A DNA stretch of 55,876 bases from positions 1 through 55,876 of the forward strand of contig CAMLQP010000001.1 in the NCBI GenBank assembly GCA_946482115.1. The letters run 5' to 3'. The notes under the pieces are model-generated. The model was not told the origin of the DNA. It saw nothing but the letters and a program-made list of their open reading frames with translations, and did not search any database. The position numbers and the translations under genes are program-made. This stretch comes from an uncultured Comamonadaceae bacterium (GTDB taxonomy: Bacteria > Pseudomonadota > Gammaproteobacteria > Burkholderiales > Burkholderiaceae). Shown in pieces: positions 39,366 through 48,111 of the stretch (position 1 is the stretch's first letter; each line of letters starts with the position of its first letter).

Positions 39366-40136
39366 ATGACCGATACCCGAAGCTTCGCGCCGCGCGAGCG
39401 GCTGGACGGCGAGATCGCCGTCATCACCGGCGGCACCGGCGCCATCGGCGCGGCCACCGCGCACCGCCTGGCCGCGCTGGGCGCGCGCGTGGTGCTGCTG
39501 CAGCGCGCCGCACCCGACAGCGCCGCCGACCTGCTGGCGCAATTGGCCGGCAGTGGCCACCGCGCCCTGCAGGCCAGCGTCACCGACAGTGCCGCCCTCT
39601 ATGCCGCCGCCCAGGCAGTGCAACGGGACATGGGGCCGGCCACGCTGCTGGTCAACGGCGCGGGCTTCACCCGTCCGGTGCCGGCGGCCGACCTGGAAGC
39701 GCTGGACGACGGACTGATCGACGCCATCTTCGCCACCAACTGGCGCGGCACCTTTGCCGCCGTGCGCGCCTTCGCGCCGCAGATGAGGACCGCGGGCGAA
39801 TCGCTGGTGGTCAACGTCTCGTCCATCGCCGCCTTCACCGGCCTGGGCAGCAACCTGGCCTACGCCGCCGCCAAGGCCGGCACCGACGCGCTGACCCGGG
39901 CGCTGGCCAAGACGCTCGCGCCCGAAATCCGCTGCCTGGCGGTCTCGCCCGGCGTGGTCGACACGCCCTTCGTGCCCGGGCGCGACGCCGCTTTCAACGA
40001 GCGCGTGGGCGCCTCCATTCCCCTGAAACGCGTGGGCGTGGCCGACGACGTGGCGGCCGCCATCGTCGCCTGCTGCACCACGCTGCGCTACGCCACCGGC
40101 AGCGTCATCGTCGCCGATGGCGGAAGGCATCTATGA
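39366..40136 (+). CDS. Short-chain dehydrogenase/reductase
   Basis: A 256-residue classical SDR. The cofactor motif is TGGTGAIG (residues 21-28), and the active site is Ser153, Tyr166 and Lys170 (NVSSIAAF, YAAAKAG). PGVVDTPF follows. It is probably an NAD(P)-dependent alcohol or ketone dehydrogenase. It is six bases after the intradiol dioxygenase stop and overlaps the BKACE start (ATGA). In the proposed pathway it could oxidise or reduce an intermediate. The substrate is unknown. Confidence 0.92.
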   Translation: MTDTRSFAPRERLDGEIAVITGGTGAIGAATAHRLAALGARVVLLQRAAPDSAADLLAQLAGSGHRALQASVTDSAALYAAAQAVQRDMGPATLLVNGAGFTRPVPAADLEALDDGLIDAIFATNWRGTFAAVRAFAPQMRTAGESLVVNVSSIAAFTGLGSNLAYAAAKAGTDALTRALAKTLAPEIRCLAVSPGVVDTPFVPGRDAAFNERVGASIPLKRVGVADDVAAAIVACCTTLRYATGSVIVADGGRHL

Positions 40137-41029
40137 CCGACCCGACCACCATCCTCACCTGCGCCGTCACCGGCAACCTCACGCGGCCCGGGCAGACGCC
40201 GCACCTGCCCATCACACCCGAGCAGATCAGCGATGCCTGCCTGGAAGCCGCCGAAGCCGGCGCCGCTGCCGTGCACATCCATGTGCGCGACCCCGAGACC
40301 GGCGCACCCTCGATGGACGTGGAGCTGTACGGCCGCGTGGTCGAATCGCTGCGCCGCCACCGGCCCGAACTGGTCATCAACCTCACCACCGGCCCTGGCG
40401 GCCGCTTCGTGCCCGACGAGGACGAGCCGCGCCTGGCCGGCCCTGGCACCTCGCTGCTGCGGCCCGAGCGGCGCGTGGAACACATCGCCGCGCTGCGGCC
40501 CGACGTCTGCTCGCTGGACCTCAACACCATGAACTCCGGCGAACAGGTGGTGATGAACACGCCGCGCAACGTGCGCCGCATGGCCGCCGTGATCCGCGCG
40601 CACGGCGTGGTGCCCGAGCTCGAGTGTTTCGACACCGGCGACCTGGTGCTGGCCCAGGCACTCATCGAGGACGGCACGCTGCAAGGGCCGGGCCTCTACA
40701 CCTTCGTGATGGGGGTGCGCTACGCGCTGCCGTTCACGCCCGGCGCGCTGGCGCTGGCGCGGTCGCTGATTCCGGCCGACGCCTCGTGGTCCGCCTTCGC
40801 CGTGGGGCGCCACGCCTTCCCGGCCGTGGCCCAGGCTCACCTGCTGGGCGGCAACGTCCGCATCGGCCTGGAAGACACCATCTACCTCGACAAGGGCGTG
40901 CTCGCGCGCAGCAACGCCGAGCTGGTGCGCAAGGCGCGCCGCATCGTCGAAGACCTGGGCGGCCAGCTGGCCACCAGTGCCCAGGCCCGCCAGCGCTGGG
41001 GCCTGGCCCCGACCAACGCCGCCCGCTGA
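40133..41029 (+). CDS. Beta-keto acid cleavage enzyme (BKACE, DUF849)
   Basis: A 298-residue Zn-dependent enzyme that exchanges acetyl-CoA onto a beta-keto acid, giving acetoacetate and a new CoA ester. The metal motif is AAVHIHVRDPETG (H-x-H-x-RD) near residue 44, with LVINLTTGPGGRF near 80, the SLDLNTMNSGEQV segment, and NVRIGLEDTIYLDKG near 241, all hallmarks. Studied members act on 3-oxoadipate, dehydrocarnitine and others. In an operon with a ring-cleavage enzyme, the simplest substrate is 3-oxoadipate, yielding succinyl-CoA. The start overlaps the SDR stop as ATGA. Confidence 0.93.
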   Translation: MTDPTTILTCAVTGNLTRPGQTPHLPITPEQISDACLEAAEAGAAAVHIHVRDPETGAPSMDVELYGRVVESLRRHRPELVINLTTGPGGRFVPDEDEPRLAGPGTSLLRPERRVEHIAALRPDVCSLDLNTMNSGEQVVMNTPRNVRRMAAVIRAHGVVPELECFDTGDLVLAQALIEDGTLQGPGLYTFVMGVRYALPFTPGALALARSLIPADASWSAFAVGRHAFPAVAQAHLLGGNVRIGLEDTIYLDKGVLARSNAELVRKARRIVEDLGGQLATSAQARQRWGLAPTNAAR

Positions 41030-41059
41030 ACCTGTTTTCGTTTTCTAAGGACTCTCACC

Positions 41060-42052
41060 ATGACCACCATTCCCACCGCACATGCATTGCGCGTGATGCA
41101 GAAAGCCGCCACGCCCGACGCGCTGCAGCTGCTGCTGCAACCCCAGGATCCGCCCGCCGCGCCACCCGGCCACGCCGTGGTCGAGGTGCTGGCGGCCGCC
41201 GTCAACCCCAGCGACGTCAAGGCCGCCATGGGCCTGATGCCGCAGGCCGTCTGGCCGCGTACGCCCGGCCGTGATTTCGCCGCACGCGTGGTGGTTGGCC
41301 CAGCGGAGTGGCTGGGCGCCGAAGTCTGGGGCACCGGCGGCGACCTCGGCATCACCCGCGATGGCAGCCACGCGCGCTATCTGGTGCTGCCGCTGGCCGC
41401 GCTCGCGCGCAAGCCGGCCGCCGTGCCGCTGGCAGCGGCCGGCACCGTTGGCGTGCCCTTCATCACCGCCTACGAAGGCCTGCGCCGCGCCGGCCTGCGC
41501 ACGGGTCAGACCGTGGTGGTGTTCGGCGCCAACGGCAAGGTGGGCCAGGCGGCCATACAGCTCGCCAGCCGGGCCGGCGCGCGTGTCATCGGCGTCGAAC
41601 GCGGGGCCGGCCCCTACCGTGGCCACGCCAGCGCGCCGGTGCAGGTGCTCGACGGCGAACGCGCCGACCTGGGCGAGGCACTGCTCGAAGCCACCGACGG
41701 CAAGGGCGCCGACATCGCCTACAACACCGTCGGCTCGCCGTATTTCGCGGCCGCGCTGCAGGCGCTGGCGGTCGGCGGCACGCAGATCCTGATCTCCACC
41801 ATCGAACGCACCGTGCCGTTCGACATCCTCGCGTTCTACCGTCGCAACCTGCAGCTGCTGGGCGTGGACAGCCTCAAGCTCGGCGTGGTCGACTGTGCCA
41901 GCATCCTGGACGCGCTCGCGCCCGGCTTCGTCGACGGCTCGCTGCGTGCCTTTGACGTCGACGCCGGCACGCTGGTGCCGCTGGGGGAAGCGGCCGAGGC
42001 CTATCGCCGTGTCATCTCCGGTTCGTCCGCGCGCGTCGTGCTCGCACCCTGA
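41060..42052 (+). CDS. MDR-family quinone/enoyl reductase-like protein
   Basis: A 330-residue medium-chain dehydrogenase/reductase of the zinc-free quinone oxidoreductase/enoyl reductase group. The catalytic domain starts near 1 (VVEVLAAAVNPSDVKAAMGL), the Rossmann motif is VVVFGANGKVGQAAIQLASR near 153, and no Cys-rich zinc loop is visible. NADPH-dependent reduction of a C=C bond is the usual reaction. In this operon it could reduce maleylacetate to 3-oxoadipate, a reaction normally done by an iron-type dehydrogenase. The ATG follows taagga. It ends 13 bases before the cupin start. Confidence 0.9.
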   Translation: MTTIPTAHALRVMQKAATPDALQLLLQPQDPPAAPPGHAVVEVLAAAVNPSDVKAAMGLMPQAVWPRTPGRDFAARVVVGPAEWLGAEVWGTGGDLGITRDGSHARYLVLPLAALARKPAAVPLAAAGTVGVPFITAYEGLRRAGLRTGQTVVVFGANGKVGQAAIQLASRAGARVIGVERGAGPYRGHASAPVQVLDGERADLGEALLEATDGKGADIAYNTVGSPYFAAALQALAVGGTQILISTIERTVPFDILAFYRRNLQLLGVDSLKLGVVDCASILDALAPGFVDGSLRAFDVDAGTLVPLGEAAEAYRRVISGSSARVVLAP

Positions 42053-42065
42053 CCCGGAGGCCGCC

Positions 42066-42419
42066 ATGCACCTGGTCCGGCTGAACGATGCCCCGCGCTA
42101 CGACGCCCCGGGCCACGAAGGCTTTGCGATGCGGCGCCTGCAGGGCCGCGAGGCCGGCCCCGCCGACACCGCCTGGATCGGTCTGTCGGTGGTCGAGCCC
42201 GGCGGGCGCACCACGCTCAACGCGTCCGCGCTGGAGAAGTTCTATGTGGTGGTGGAGGGCGAGCTGGAAGTTACCGGCGTGCTGCCCGACGGCAGCACGC
42301 GCACCGAGACGCTGGGACCGCTGGACAGCTGCCGCATCGCGCCGGGGGAGGCGCGTGGGCTGGCCAACCGGGGGCAGCGGGTGGCTCGGGTGCTGCTGGT
42401 GATGGCCGAGCCGCTCTGA
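42066..42419 (+). CDS. Small cupin-domain protein
   Basis: A 117-residue single-domain cupin. The cupin core is in AWIGLSVVEPGGRTTLNASA (about 37-56) and FYVVVEGELEVTG (about 60-72), with a short second motif near SCRIAPGEARGLANRG. The usual His metal ligands are mostly missing, so enzymatic activity is uncertain; it could bind a ligand or act as an isomerase. The start follows ccggagg. It is the last gene of the operon. The role is unknown. Confidence 0.8.
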   Translation: MHLVRLNDAPRYDAPGHEGFAMRRLQGREAGPADTAWIGLSVVEPGGRTTLNASALEKFYVVVEGELEVTGVLPDGSTRTETLGPLDSCRIAPGEARGLANRGQRVARVLLVMAEPL

Positions 42420-42751
42420 GGTTGCCTCCTTCCAAGTCGCGACATGTCGCCGCCAGACCGGGAGTGGCCTCGGGCCAGGCTGCAGGTGCAGGCGCGGTTC
42501 AGGGGCCATGGAACGGACAACACATATTCAGGTGACCGCGCGGTTGCGCCGGTCTCCGGGAACGCTGGCCTGTTCCGGGACAGAGGACGTTTCTGCGCGG
42601 CTGGCTTAAAGCGGTGCTACGGATCAATGTCTCCGATGGAGATGAAGCCAACCATTTCGGTCAATGCCGCAGCAAGATCGCTCAGGATGCTGGCGTTCAG
42701 GTTCGATCGTTTGCGAGAGTCAGCGCGATCTTGCCAGCGCTCCATGCGGGC
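42420..42751. other. Intergenic region without a recognisable gene
   Basis: 332 bases between the cupin gene (+) and the SbtA-like gene (-). It is less GC-rich than its neighbours and holds a ten-base palindrome cgacatgtcg (42440-42449). Short open frames on the minus strand (for example one ending LAAALTEMVGFISIGDIDP near 42,620-42,680) suggest a possible degraded gene fragment, but nothing is identifiable. No terminator with a T-run is visible. Confidence 0.4.
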
Positions 42752-43753
42752 TCAGAAAGTGGTGGCGATCCAGGTGTAGAGGGGAATGCCGAAGAGGATG
42801 TTGAGCGGAAAGGTGATGCCCAGCGACAGCCCGAGATACAGGGATGGATTGGCCTCCGGAATGGCGTGGCGCAGCACCGCCGGGACGACGATGTAGGAGG
42901 CGCTGGCGCTCAGAACCATCAGCAGCGCAGTGTCTGCAACTGGCATGCCCACCAGCCTGGCCAGGCCTAGCGCGATCGCCGCGTGCAGCAGCGGACCCAG
43001 CACCGCGTAGGCCAGCAGCACAGGCGAGGCCTGGCGCGCATCACGAAAGTTGCGAGCCACGAGCAGGCCCATGTCGAGCAGGAAGAAGGCCAGCAGCCCT
43101 TTGAACAGATCGCCTGCGAACGGCTGCATCACCGCCTTTCCGGCGTCGCCGCTGAGGAAGCCGACCGCCAGGGAACCCAGCAACAGCAGCTGCGCACCAT
43201 CGGTGAACGACTCGCGAAGGATGTGACCCATGGGCGTGCCGGGGCCGGCGCCCCGTGGCCCGATGGCCGCCTGGCCTGGGCCGGCCATCACCACGCTGGG
43301 GGCCGCCGCATGGCGCGCCGCATTGGCCAGCAAAACCGCCATCAGGATCGCGGGCGATTCCATCAGCACCATGGCCGCCGTCATGTGACCGCCGGGTGCG
43401 AGTCCGAGCTTGTCCAGATGTTGCGTGGCCGTGACGAACGTGACCGCGCTCACCGATCCATAGGCCGCTGCCACCGCAGCTGCGTCCAGGCGCGAGACGT
43501 GGCGTCGCAGAAAGGCGTAGCCGATGGTGGGTACCAGGAAGGCCATCAGCAGCGCCGCGCCCAGACCGCTCAGCATGGTAGGTGAAAGGCCGGTTGCGGC
43601 CAGCGCGAATCCGCCTTTGAGACCCAGTGCCATCAGCAGGTACAGCGACAGGAATTTGGCGATCGCCGGCGGTATCTCCAGATTGGAGCGCAGCGCACCG
43701 GCGACAACGCCGAGTACAAAGAAAAGGATCGTGGGGTCGAGCAGGCTGTTCAT
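42752..43753 (-). CDS. SbtA-like sodium-dependent bicarbonate transporter family protein
   Basis: A 333-residue inner-membrane protein with about ten hydrophobic helices in two inverted halves. Typical SbtA (DUF897) segments are LDPTILFFVLGVVAGALRSN, PPAIAKFLSLYLLMALGLKG, AAYGSVSAVTFVTAT near 92, and the second half SASASYIVVPAVLRHAIPEA, FPLNILFGIPLY. Members move bicarbonate with sodium in cyanobacteria; in heterotrophs the substrate is less certain. No SbtB-like gene is next to it. It is divergent from a LysR gene across 86 bases, the likely regulator. Confidence 0.9.
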   Translation of the reverse strand: MNSLLDPTILFFVLGVVAGALRSNLEIPPAIAKFLSLYLLMALGLKGGFALAATGLSPTMLSGLGAALLMAFLVPTIGYAFLRRHVSRLDAAAVAAAYGSVSAVTFVTATQHLDKLGLAPGGHMTAAMVLMESPAILMAVLLANAARHAAAPSVVMAGPGQAAIGPRGAGPGTPMGHILRESFTDGAQLLLLGSLAVGFLSGDAGKAVMQPFAGDLFKGLLAFFLLDMGLLVARNFRDARQASPVLLAYAVLGPLLHAAIALGLARLVGMPVADTALLMVLSASASYIVVPAVLRHAIPEANPSLYLGLSLGITFPLNILFGIPLYTWIATTF

Positions 43754-43825
43754 GGTCGCTTCAGGTTCGGCGCCATTCTAGGGTTGCTCATGTGTTGCGT
43801 AAAATCGATTCAATTGCGTTGATAT

Positions 43826-43841
43826 ATAGATAAAAATCTAT
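43826..43841. promoter_or_regulatory. Inverted repeat overlapping a LysR start codon
   Basis: The perfect repeat atagat-aaaa-atctat ends on the first two bases of the LysR start codon (ATG at 43840). No purine-rich ribosome binding site precedes the ATG. Upstream, attcaa (43808-43813) and ttgat (43819-43823) form another dyad. Both are candidates for self-repression and for control of the divergent SbtA-like gene. Confidence 0.45.
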
Positions 43842-44745
43842 GAATGTAAGCTTGCGGCAGATGCGCCTCTTCCTGGCGCTGCACGAGACAGGAAGTGTCA
43901 GTGGCGCCGCGCGTGCCATGCACGTCACGCAGCCCACCGCATCGATGCAGTTGCGTGAAATCACCGAGGCGGTAGGGGTGCCGCTGTACGAGGTGATCGG
44001 ACGCAAGGTGCATCTCACGCCGACGGGACTCGAGCTGGCGCACACGGCGCGAGCGATGGCGCGTGAGTGGGAGAACTTCGCGCAGCAGGTGGCCGCTCTG
44101 AAGGGGTTGTCGAAAGGGCGCCTGAAGGTGTCGGTGGTGAGCACCGCGAAGTACTTCGTGCCCCGGCTGCTTGGCGGCTTTTGCCACAAGCACCCCGCCA
44201 TAGACGTGTCGCTGGAAGTGCTCAACCGGGATGGCGTGGTGCAGCGCATGCGCGAGAACCTGGACGATCTCTACATCATGTCCATGCCGCCGGCCGACCT
44301 GATGGTCGAGGGCGAGGTGTTCATGGCCAATCCGCTGGTGGTCATCGCGCCCACCCGCCACCCTTTGGCAAAGGCCAGCGACATCGCCCTGCGCTCGCTG
44401 GCCGGCGAGCGTTTCATCCTTCGTGAGCCGGGCTCAGGCACGCGCATGGCCGTGGACCGCTTCTGGCGTTCGCAGCGATTCGCGCCCAACGTGCGCATGG
44501 AGCTGGGCAGCAACGAGGCCATCAAGGAGGCGGTGGCCGGTGGCCTGGGCCTTGGGGTGATTTCACAACATGCGTTGCACGGGCACGTTCGCGAGCATGG
44601 GGTCGTGGTGCTGGATGTTCACGACTTTCCGATCTCATCCCAATGGAGCATCGTGCATCTTGCGGGCAAACGTCTGTCACCGATTGCGCAGGCCTTTCGC
44701 GAACACCTTTTGGATCCTCGGCAACGGGGTCGGATGCAACCGTGA
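43840..44745 (+). CDS. LysR-family (CbbR-like) regulator
   Basis: A 301-residue LysR protein. The DNA-binding domain is at about 1-60 (MNVSLRQMRLFLALHETGSV, VTQPTASMQLREITEAVGVP), and the effector domain begins near 88 (SKGRLKVSVVSTAKYFVPRL). The layout YFVPRLLGGFCHKHPAIDVS and FILREPGSGTRMAVDRF resembles CbbR and CysB-like branches that regulate carbon fixation genes, which fits a divergent bicarbonate-type transporter gene. The start codon lies in an inverted repeat and lacks a clear ribosome binding site, so low-level or leaderless translation is possible. The inducer is unknown. Confidence 0.92.
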   Translation: MNVSLRQMRLFLALHETGSVSGAARAMHVTQPTASMQLREITEAVGVPLYEVIGRKVHLTPTGLELAHTARAMAREWENFAQQVAALKGLSKGRLKVSVVSTAKYFVPRLLGGFCHKHPAIDVSLEVLNRDGVVQRMRENLDDLYIMSMPPADLMVEGEVFMANPLVVIAPTRHPLAKASDIALRSLAGERFILREPGSGTRMAVDRFWRSQRFAPNVRMELGSNEAIKEAVAGGLGLGVISQHALHGHVREHGVVVLDVHDFPISSQWSIVHLAGKRLSPIAQAFREHLLDPRQRGRMQP

Positions 44746-44931
44746 AGGTCGGGTTTGAGTTCTTGGCCCGGTGGACCGCAGGTGACTCGGCAGGCACTGG
44801 CTCAAACCAATGTTCGAGCTTGCGTGAGCCACCTGAACATCTCAGGCACGACGCACTTGGCGAAGTGTGCGCTCGGCGAACGTCATGTGACTGGTACCGT
44901 GAATCCGGATACCAGCCCGCTCCGGGCGGGT

Positions 44932-45609
44932 TCAGCCCAGCGCCACCCGCATCTGGTCAATCACGGCCTTGTAGTCCGGCTTGCCAAAGATCGCGCTGCC
45001 AGCGACAAACGTGTCGGCGCCCGCATCCGCCACGCGGCGGATGTTGTCGGGCTTGATGCCGCCGTCCACCTCCAGGCGGATATCCTTGCCGCTGGCTTCG
45101 ATGCGCTTGCGCGCCTGCTCGATCTTGCGCAGTGCCGAGTCGATGAAGCTTTGCCCGCCGAAGCCGGGGTTGACGCTCATGATGAGGATGAGGTCGATGT
45201 CCTCGATCACCCAGTCCAGCACGTCCAGCGGCGCGGCCGGGTTGAAGGTGAGGCCGGCCTTCACGCCCTTGGCCTTGATGGCCTGCACGCTGCGATGCAC
45301 GTGGGCGCTGGCGTCGGGGTGGAAGCTGATCAGGTCGGCGCCCGCGTCGGCGAAGGCGGCGGCCAGGGCGTCCACCGGCTGCACCATCAGGTGCACGTCG
45401 ATCGGAACCGGTGTGCCGGCCGCGGTCTTGGCCAACGGCTTGAGAGCCTGGCAGATCATGGGCCCGAAGGTGAGGTTGGGCACGTAATGGTTGTCCATCA
45501 CGTCGAAGTGGATCCAGTCGGCGCCGGCGGCGATGACGTCGGTGATTTCCGCACCCAGGCGGGTGAAGTCGGCCGACAGGATGGACGGGGCGATGCGGAA
45601 GGTGCTCAT
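44932..45609 (-). CDS. rpe: Ribulose-phosphate 3-epimerase
   Basis: A 225-residue (beta/alpha)8 enzyme that interconverts ribulose 5-phosphate and xylulose 5-phosphate in the pentose phosphate and Calvin pathways. Motifs: [14 protein letters not shown] near residue 6, the metal ligand region [19 protein letters not shown] (about 32-50), DVHLMV near 71, [13 protein letters not shown] near 144, LEVDGGI near 177, and the phosphate loop VAGSAIFG near 199. The ATG at 45609 was chosen over 45657, which would add 16 non-conserved residues. It is divergent from apaG with a 55-base gap. Confidence 0.97.
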   Translation of the reverse strand: MSTFRIAPSILSADFTRLGAEITDVIAAGADWIHFDVMDNHYVPNLTFGPMICQALKPLAKTAAGTPVPIDVHLMVQPVDALAAAFADAGADLISFHPDASAHVHRSVQAIKAKGVKAGLTFNPAAPLDVLDWVIEDIDLILIMSVNPGFGGQSFIDSALRKIEQARKRIEASGKDIRLEVDGGIKPDNIRRVADAGADTFVAGSAIFGKPDYKAVIDQMRVALG

Positions 45610-45664
45610 GCCCGCGATTGTCGCAGCCCGTGGGGGATTTGCGCCCGGCGGTAACATCTATGCC

Positions 45665-46057
45665 ATGCCCAAGTACCAGTTTTCCTGCGAGGTGGTGCCG
45701 CGCCACCTGCCAGAGCAGTCCGAGCCCTCGCAGGGCGTTTTTGCGTTTGCCTACACCGTCACCATCGTCAATACCGGCGAGGTGCCGGCGCAGCTGATCG
45801 CGCGCCACTGGATCATCGAGGACGCCATGGGCCGCACCGAGGAGGTCAAGGGCCTGGGCGTGGTGGGGCACCAGCCGCTGCTCAAGCCCGGCCAGGCCTT
45901 CGAGTACACCAGCGGCACGCGGCTGCGCACTGCCACCGGCACCATGCGCGGCAGCTACTTCTGCGTGGCCGAGGACGGCGAGCGCTTCGAGGCCGGGATC
46001 CCGCTGTTCGTGCTGGACGCGAGCGGCACTGGCGGGCAGGCGCGCGTGCTGCACTGA
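45665..46057 (+). CDS. apaG: ApaG protein
   Basis: A 130-residue single fibronectin-III-like domain protein of the ApaG family. Signatures are YQFSCEVVPRHLPEQSEPSQ near the start, FAYTVTIVNTGEVPAQLIAR near 28, HWIIEDAMGR, GVVGHQPLLKPGQAFEYTSG near 66 and MRGSYFCVAEDGERFEAGIP near 94. It is linked to cobalt and magnesium efflux in enterobacteria, with an uncertain mechanism. It lies 11 bases upstream of the Gcr-like gene and divergent from rpe. Confidence 0.96.
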   Translation: MPKYQFSCEVVPRHLPEQSEPSQGVFAFAYTVTIVNTGEVPAQLIARHWIIEDAMGRTEEVKGLGVVGHQPLLKPGQAFEYTSGTRLRTATGTMRGSYFCVAEDGERFEAGIPLFVLDASGTGGQARVLH

Positions 46058-46068
46058 AGGGCGCCGCC

Positions 46069-48111
46069 ATGCCGAAAGCCGCCGACCTGCCGCAGCTGCT
46101 GGACGGGCTGGACCCCGATGCCACGCTGGTGCAGCGCCACCTGTGGCTGATGGACGTGCTGGCCTGGGTGCGCGGCGACGGCCAGGACCCGGTCGCCAGC
46201 GTGGCGCGCGTGCGCCAGCTGCTGGAAGCGGCGCAGGCCAGCCCCGACTGGCTGGCGCGCTGGCGCCTGTGGTGGCAGCGTTTCAACGGGGCGGTCGACA
46301 TCACGCCGCTGCTGGCCGACCATGGCTTCGCGCCGCGCACCTCGTTCGCCAGCGAGCTGACCCACCGCCTGCGGCGCAAGCTGCTGCCCGGCACGCCCGA
46401 GACCACCGATCTGGGCGAGCTGTTCGGCCTGCTGTTCAACGACCCGGTGGACGTGCGCTGGCTACGCATGCTGGACAGCGCCACGCTGGCGCGTGCGCGT
46501 GCGCTGCTGTTCGCGCCCGAGGACACCGGCGAGGCCCACGGGCCGCGCCCTTCGCGCTGGACACTGAACCTGCTTGATGCCATGGTGTTCGCGGCCAGCC
46601 AGGTCAGCGCCACCGGCTTCGCGGCCGAGATCCGCGTGCGCATGTCGCCGGCCGCGCTGCGCGAACGCGCCTTCCACGCCCTGCCACCGCAGCTGGAATC
46701 CTTCCGCACGGCGGTGCTGTCGTTCGGCCCACGCAGCGAGCAGGCGCGCGCGACGGCCGATGCGTTGCGCAGCCAGCTCGACGCCTGCCGCCACGCGGCC
46801 TACACCGTCTACTCGCACCTGGAGGCGCATGGCGTCTCGGTGGGCATCGTGTTCCGCCTGCGCCAGCTGCGCGAGCGCATCCTGCGCATCAAGCAGCTGA
46901 TGGACTGCCTGCTGGCCGAGCAGCCCGAGCGGGCCACCGTGGCGCTGCTGTCCGACCTGGTGCAGCTGGGGCTGGACAACCGCAGCGTGCGCCAGCTCAT
47001 CGCCACCAGCGCTCACCTCACGGCGGCCAAGGTGGCCGAGCGCAGCGCCGAGAGCGGCGAGCACTACATCACCCGTGACATGGGCGAGTACAAGGCCATG
47101 CTGCGCAAGGCCGCTGGCGGCGGCGCCATCATCGGCCTCACCACCTGGGTCAAGTTTGCGCTCTACGCGCTCAGCCTGTCGGCCTTCTGGGCCGGCTTCG
47201 CGGCTGGCCTCAACTACGCCATCTCCTTCGTGCTGGTGCAGCTGCTGCACCTCACGGTCGCCACCAAGCAGCCGGCCGTGACCGCGCCGGCCATGGTGGC
47301 CAAGCTCAAGGACCTGCAGGCCGCGGGCGGCACACGCCGCTTCGTCGACGAGGTGGCCCACCTGCTGCGCTCGCAGATGGCGGCCATCATCGGCAACGTG
47401 GGGCTGGTGGTGCCCGTGGTGCTGCTGATCAGCACCGCGCTGTTCCACTTCGGTGGCGCGCACATGATCGATGCCGACAAGGCCCGCCACACCCTGCACG
47501 ACATCAGCCTGCTCGGCCCCACCGCGCTGTTCGCCGCCTTCACCGGCGTGCTGCTGTTCGCCTCCAGCATCATCGCGGGCTGGGTCGAAAACTGGTTCGT
47601 GTTCCACCGGCTCGACTCGGCCATGGCCCACAACCCGCGCTTCACGCGCTGGCTGGGCCCGGCGCGCGCGCGCCGCTGGGCCGGCTTCATGCGCGCCAAC
47701 ATTTCGGGCTTCGCGTCCAACATCTCGCTCGGCTTTATGCTGGGCATCATCCCGGTGGTCGCGCTTTTCTTCGGCCTCGGGCTGGAGGTGCGCCACGTCA
47801 CGCTGTCGGCCGGCCAGGTCACGGCGGCTGCCGCGTCGCTGGGCTGGGCCGTGCTGGGCGAGCCGGCCTTCTGGTGGGCCGTGGCCGGTGTCGTGGTGGT
47901 CGGGCCGCTCAACCTCGCAGTCAGCTTTTACCTCGCGTTCCGCCTCGCGCTCAAGGCGCAGAACGTGAGCGCGGTGAACCGGCAGCATATCCGCCGCGCG
48001 ATCTGGCGCCGCGCGCGCGTGGCGCCGCTCAGCTTCTTCTGGCCCCGCCAGATTCCACCGGCCGCCGAGGACGATGTGCCGGCCGCCGCGACCCCCGATG
48101 GGCGAGTTTGA
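46069..48111 (+). CDS. Gcr-type 'site-specific recombinase' membrane protein
   Basis: A 680-residue protein of the family annotated as site-specific recombinase Gcr (Pfam SpecificRecomb). The first half (about 1-345) is soluble and helical. The second half has at least six hydrophobic segments, including VKFALYALSLSAFWAGFAAG near 362, GNVGLVVPVVLLISTALFHF near 443, GFMLGIIPVVALFFGLGL near 556 and WWAVAGVVVVGPLNLAVSFY near 605. I see no catalytic serine- or tyrosine-recombinase motif, so the family name is probably a misnomer. It ends within the thiL gene, overlapping by 14 bases. The function is unknown. Confidence 0.88.
   Translation: MPKAADLPQLLDGLDPDATLVQRHLWLMDVLAWVRGDGQDPVASVARVRQLLEAAQASPDWLARWRLWWQRFNGAVDITPLLADHGFAPRTSFASELTHRLRRKLLPGTPETTDLGELFGLLFNDPVDVRWLRMLDSATLARARALLFAPEDTGEAHGPRPSRWTLNLLDAMVFAASQVSATGFAAEIRVRMSPAALRERAFHALPPQLESFRTAVLSFGPRSEQARATADALRSQLDACRHAAYTVYSHLEAHGVSVGIVFRLRQLRERILRIKQLMDCLLAEQPERATVALLSDLVQLGLDNRSVRQLIATSAHLTAAKVAERSAESGEHYITRDMGEYKAMLRKAAGGGAIIGLTTWVKFALYALSLSAFWAGFAAGLNYAISFVLVQLLHLTVATKQPAVTAPAMVAKLKDLQAAGGTRRFVDEVAHLLRSQMAAIIGNVGLVVPVVLLISTALFHFGGAHMIDADKARHTLHDISLLGPTALFAAFTGVLLFASSIIAGWVENWFVFHRLDSAMAHNPRFTRWLGPARARRWAGFMRANISGFASNISLGFMLGIIPVVALFFGLGLEVRHVTLSAGQVTAAAASLGWAVLGEPAFWWAVAGVVVVGPLNLAVSFYLAFRLALKAQNVSAVNRQHIRRAIWRRARVAPLSFFWPRQIPPAAEDDVPAAATPDGRV

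Noticed and set aside
42444..42779. Short plus-strand open frames in the gap before the SbtA-like gene
   Set aside because: No ribosome binding site, no recognisable domain and inconsistent codon use; at most a degraded fragment.
46069..48111. A mobile element boundary marked by a site-specific recombinase
   Set aside because: The protein is a membrane protein with conserved housekeeping neighbours, not an integrase next to an attachment site.
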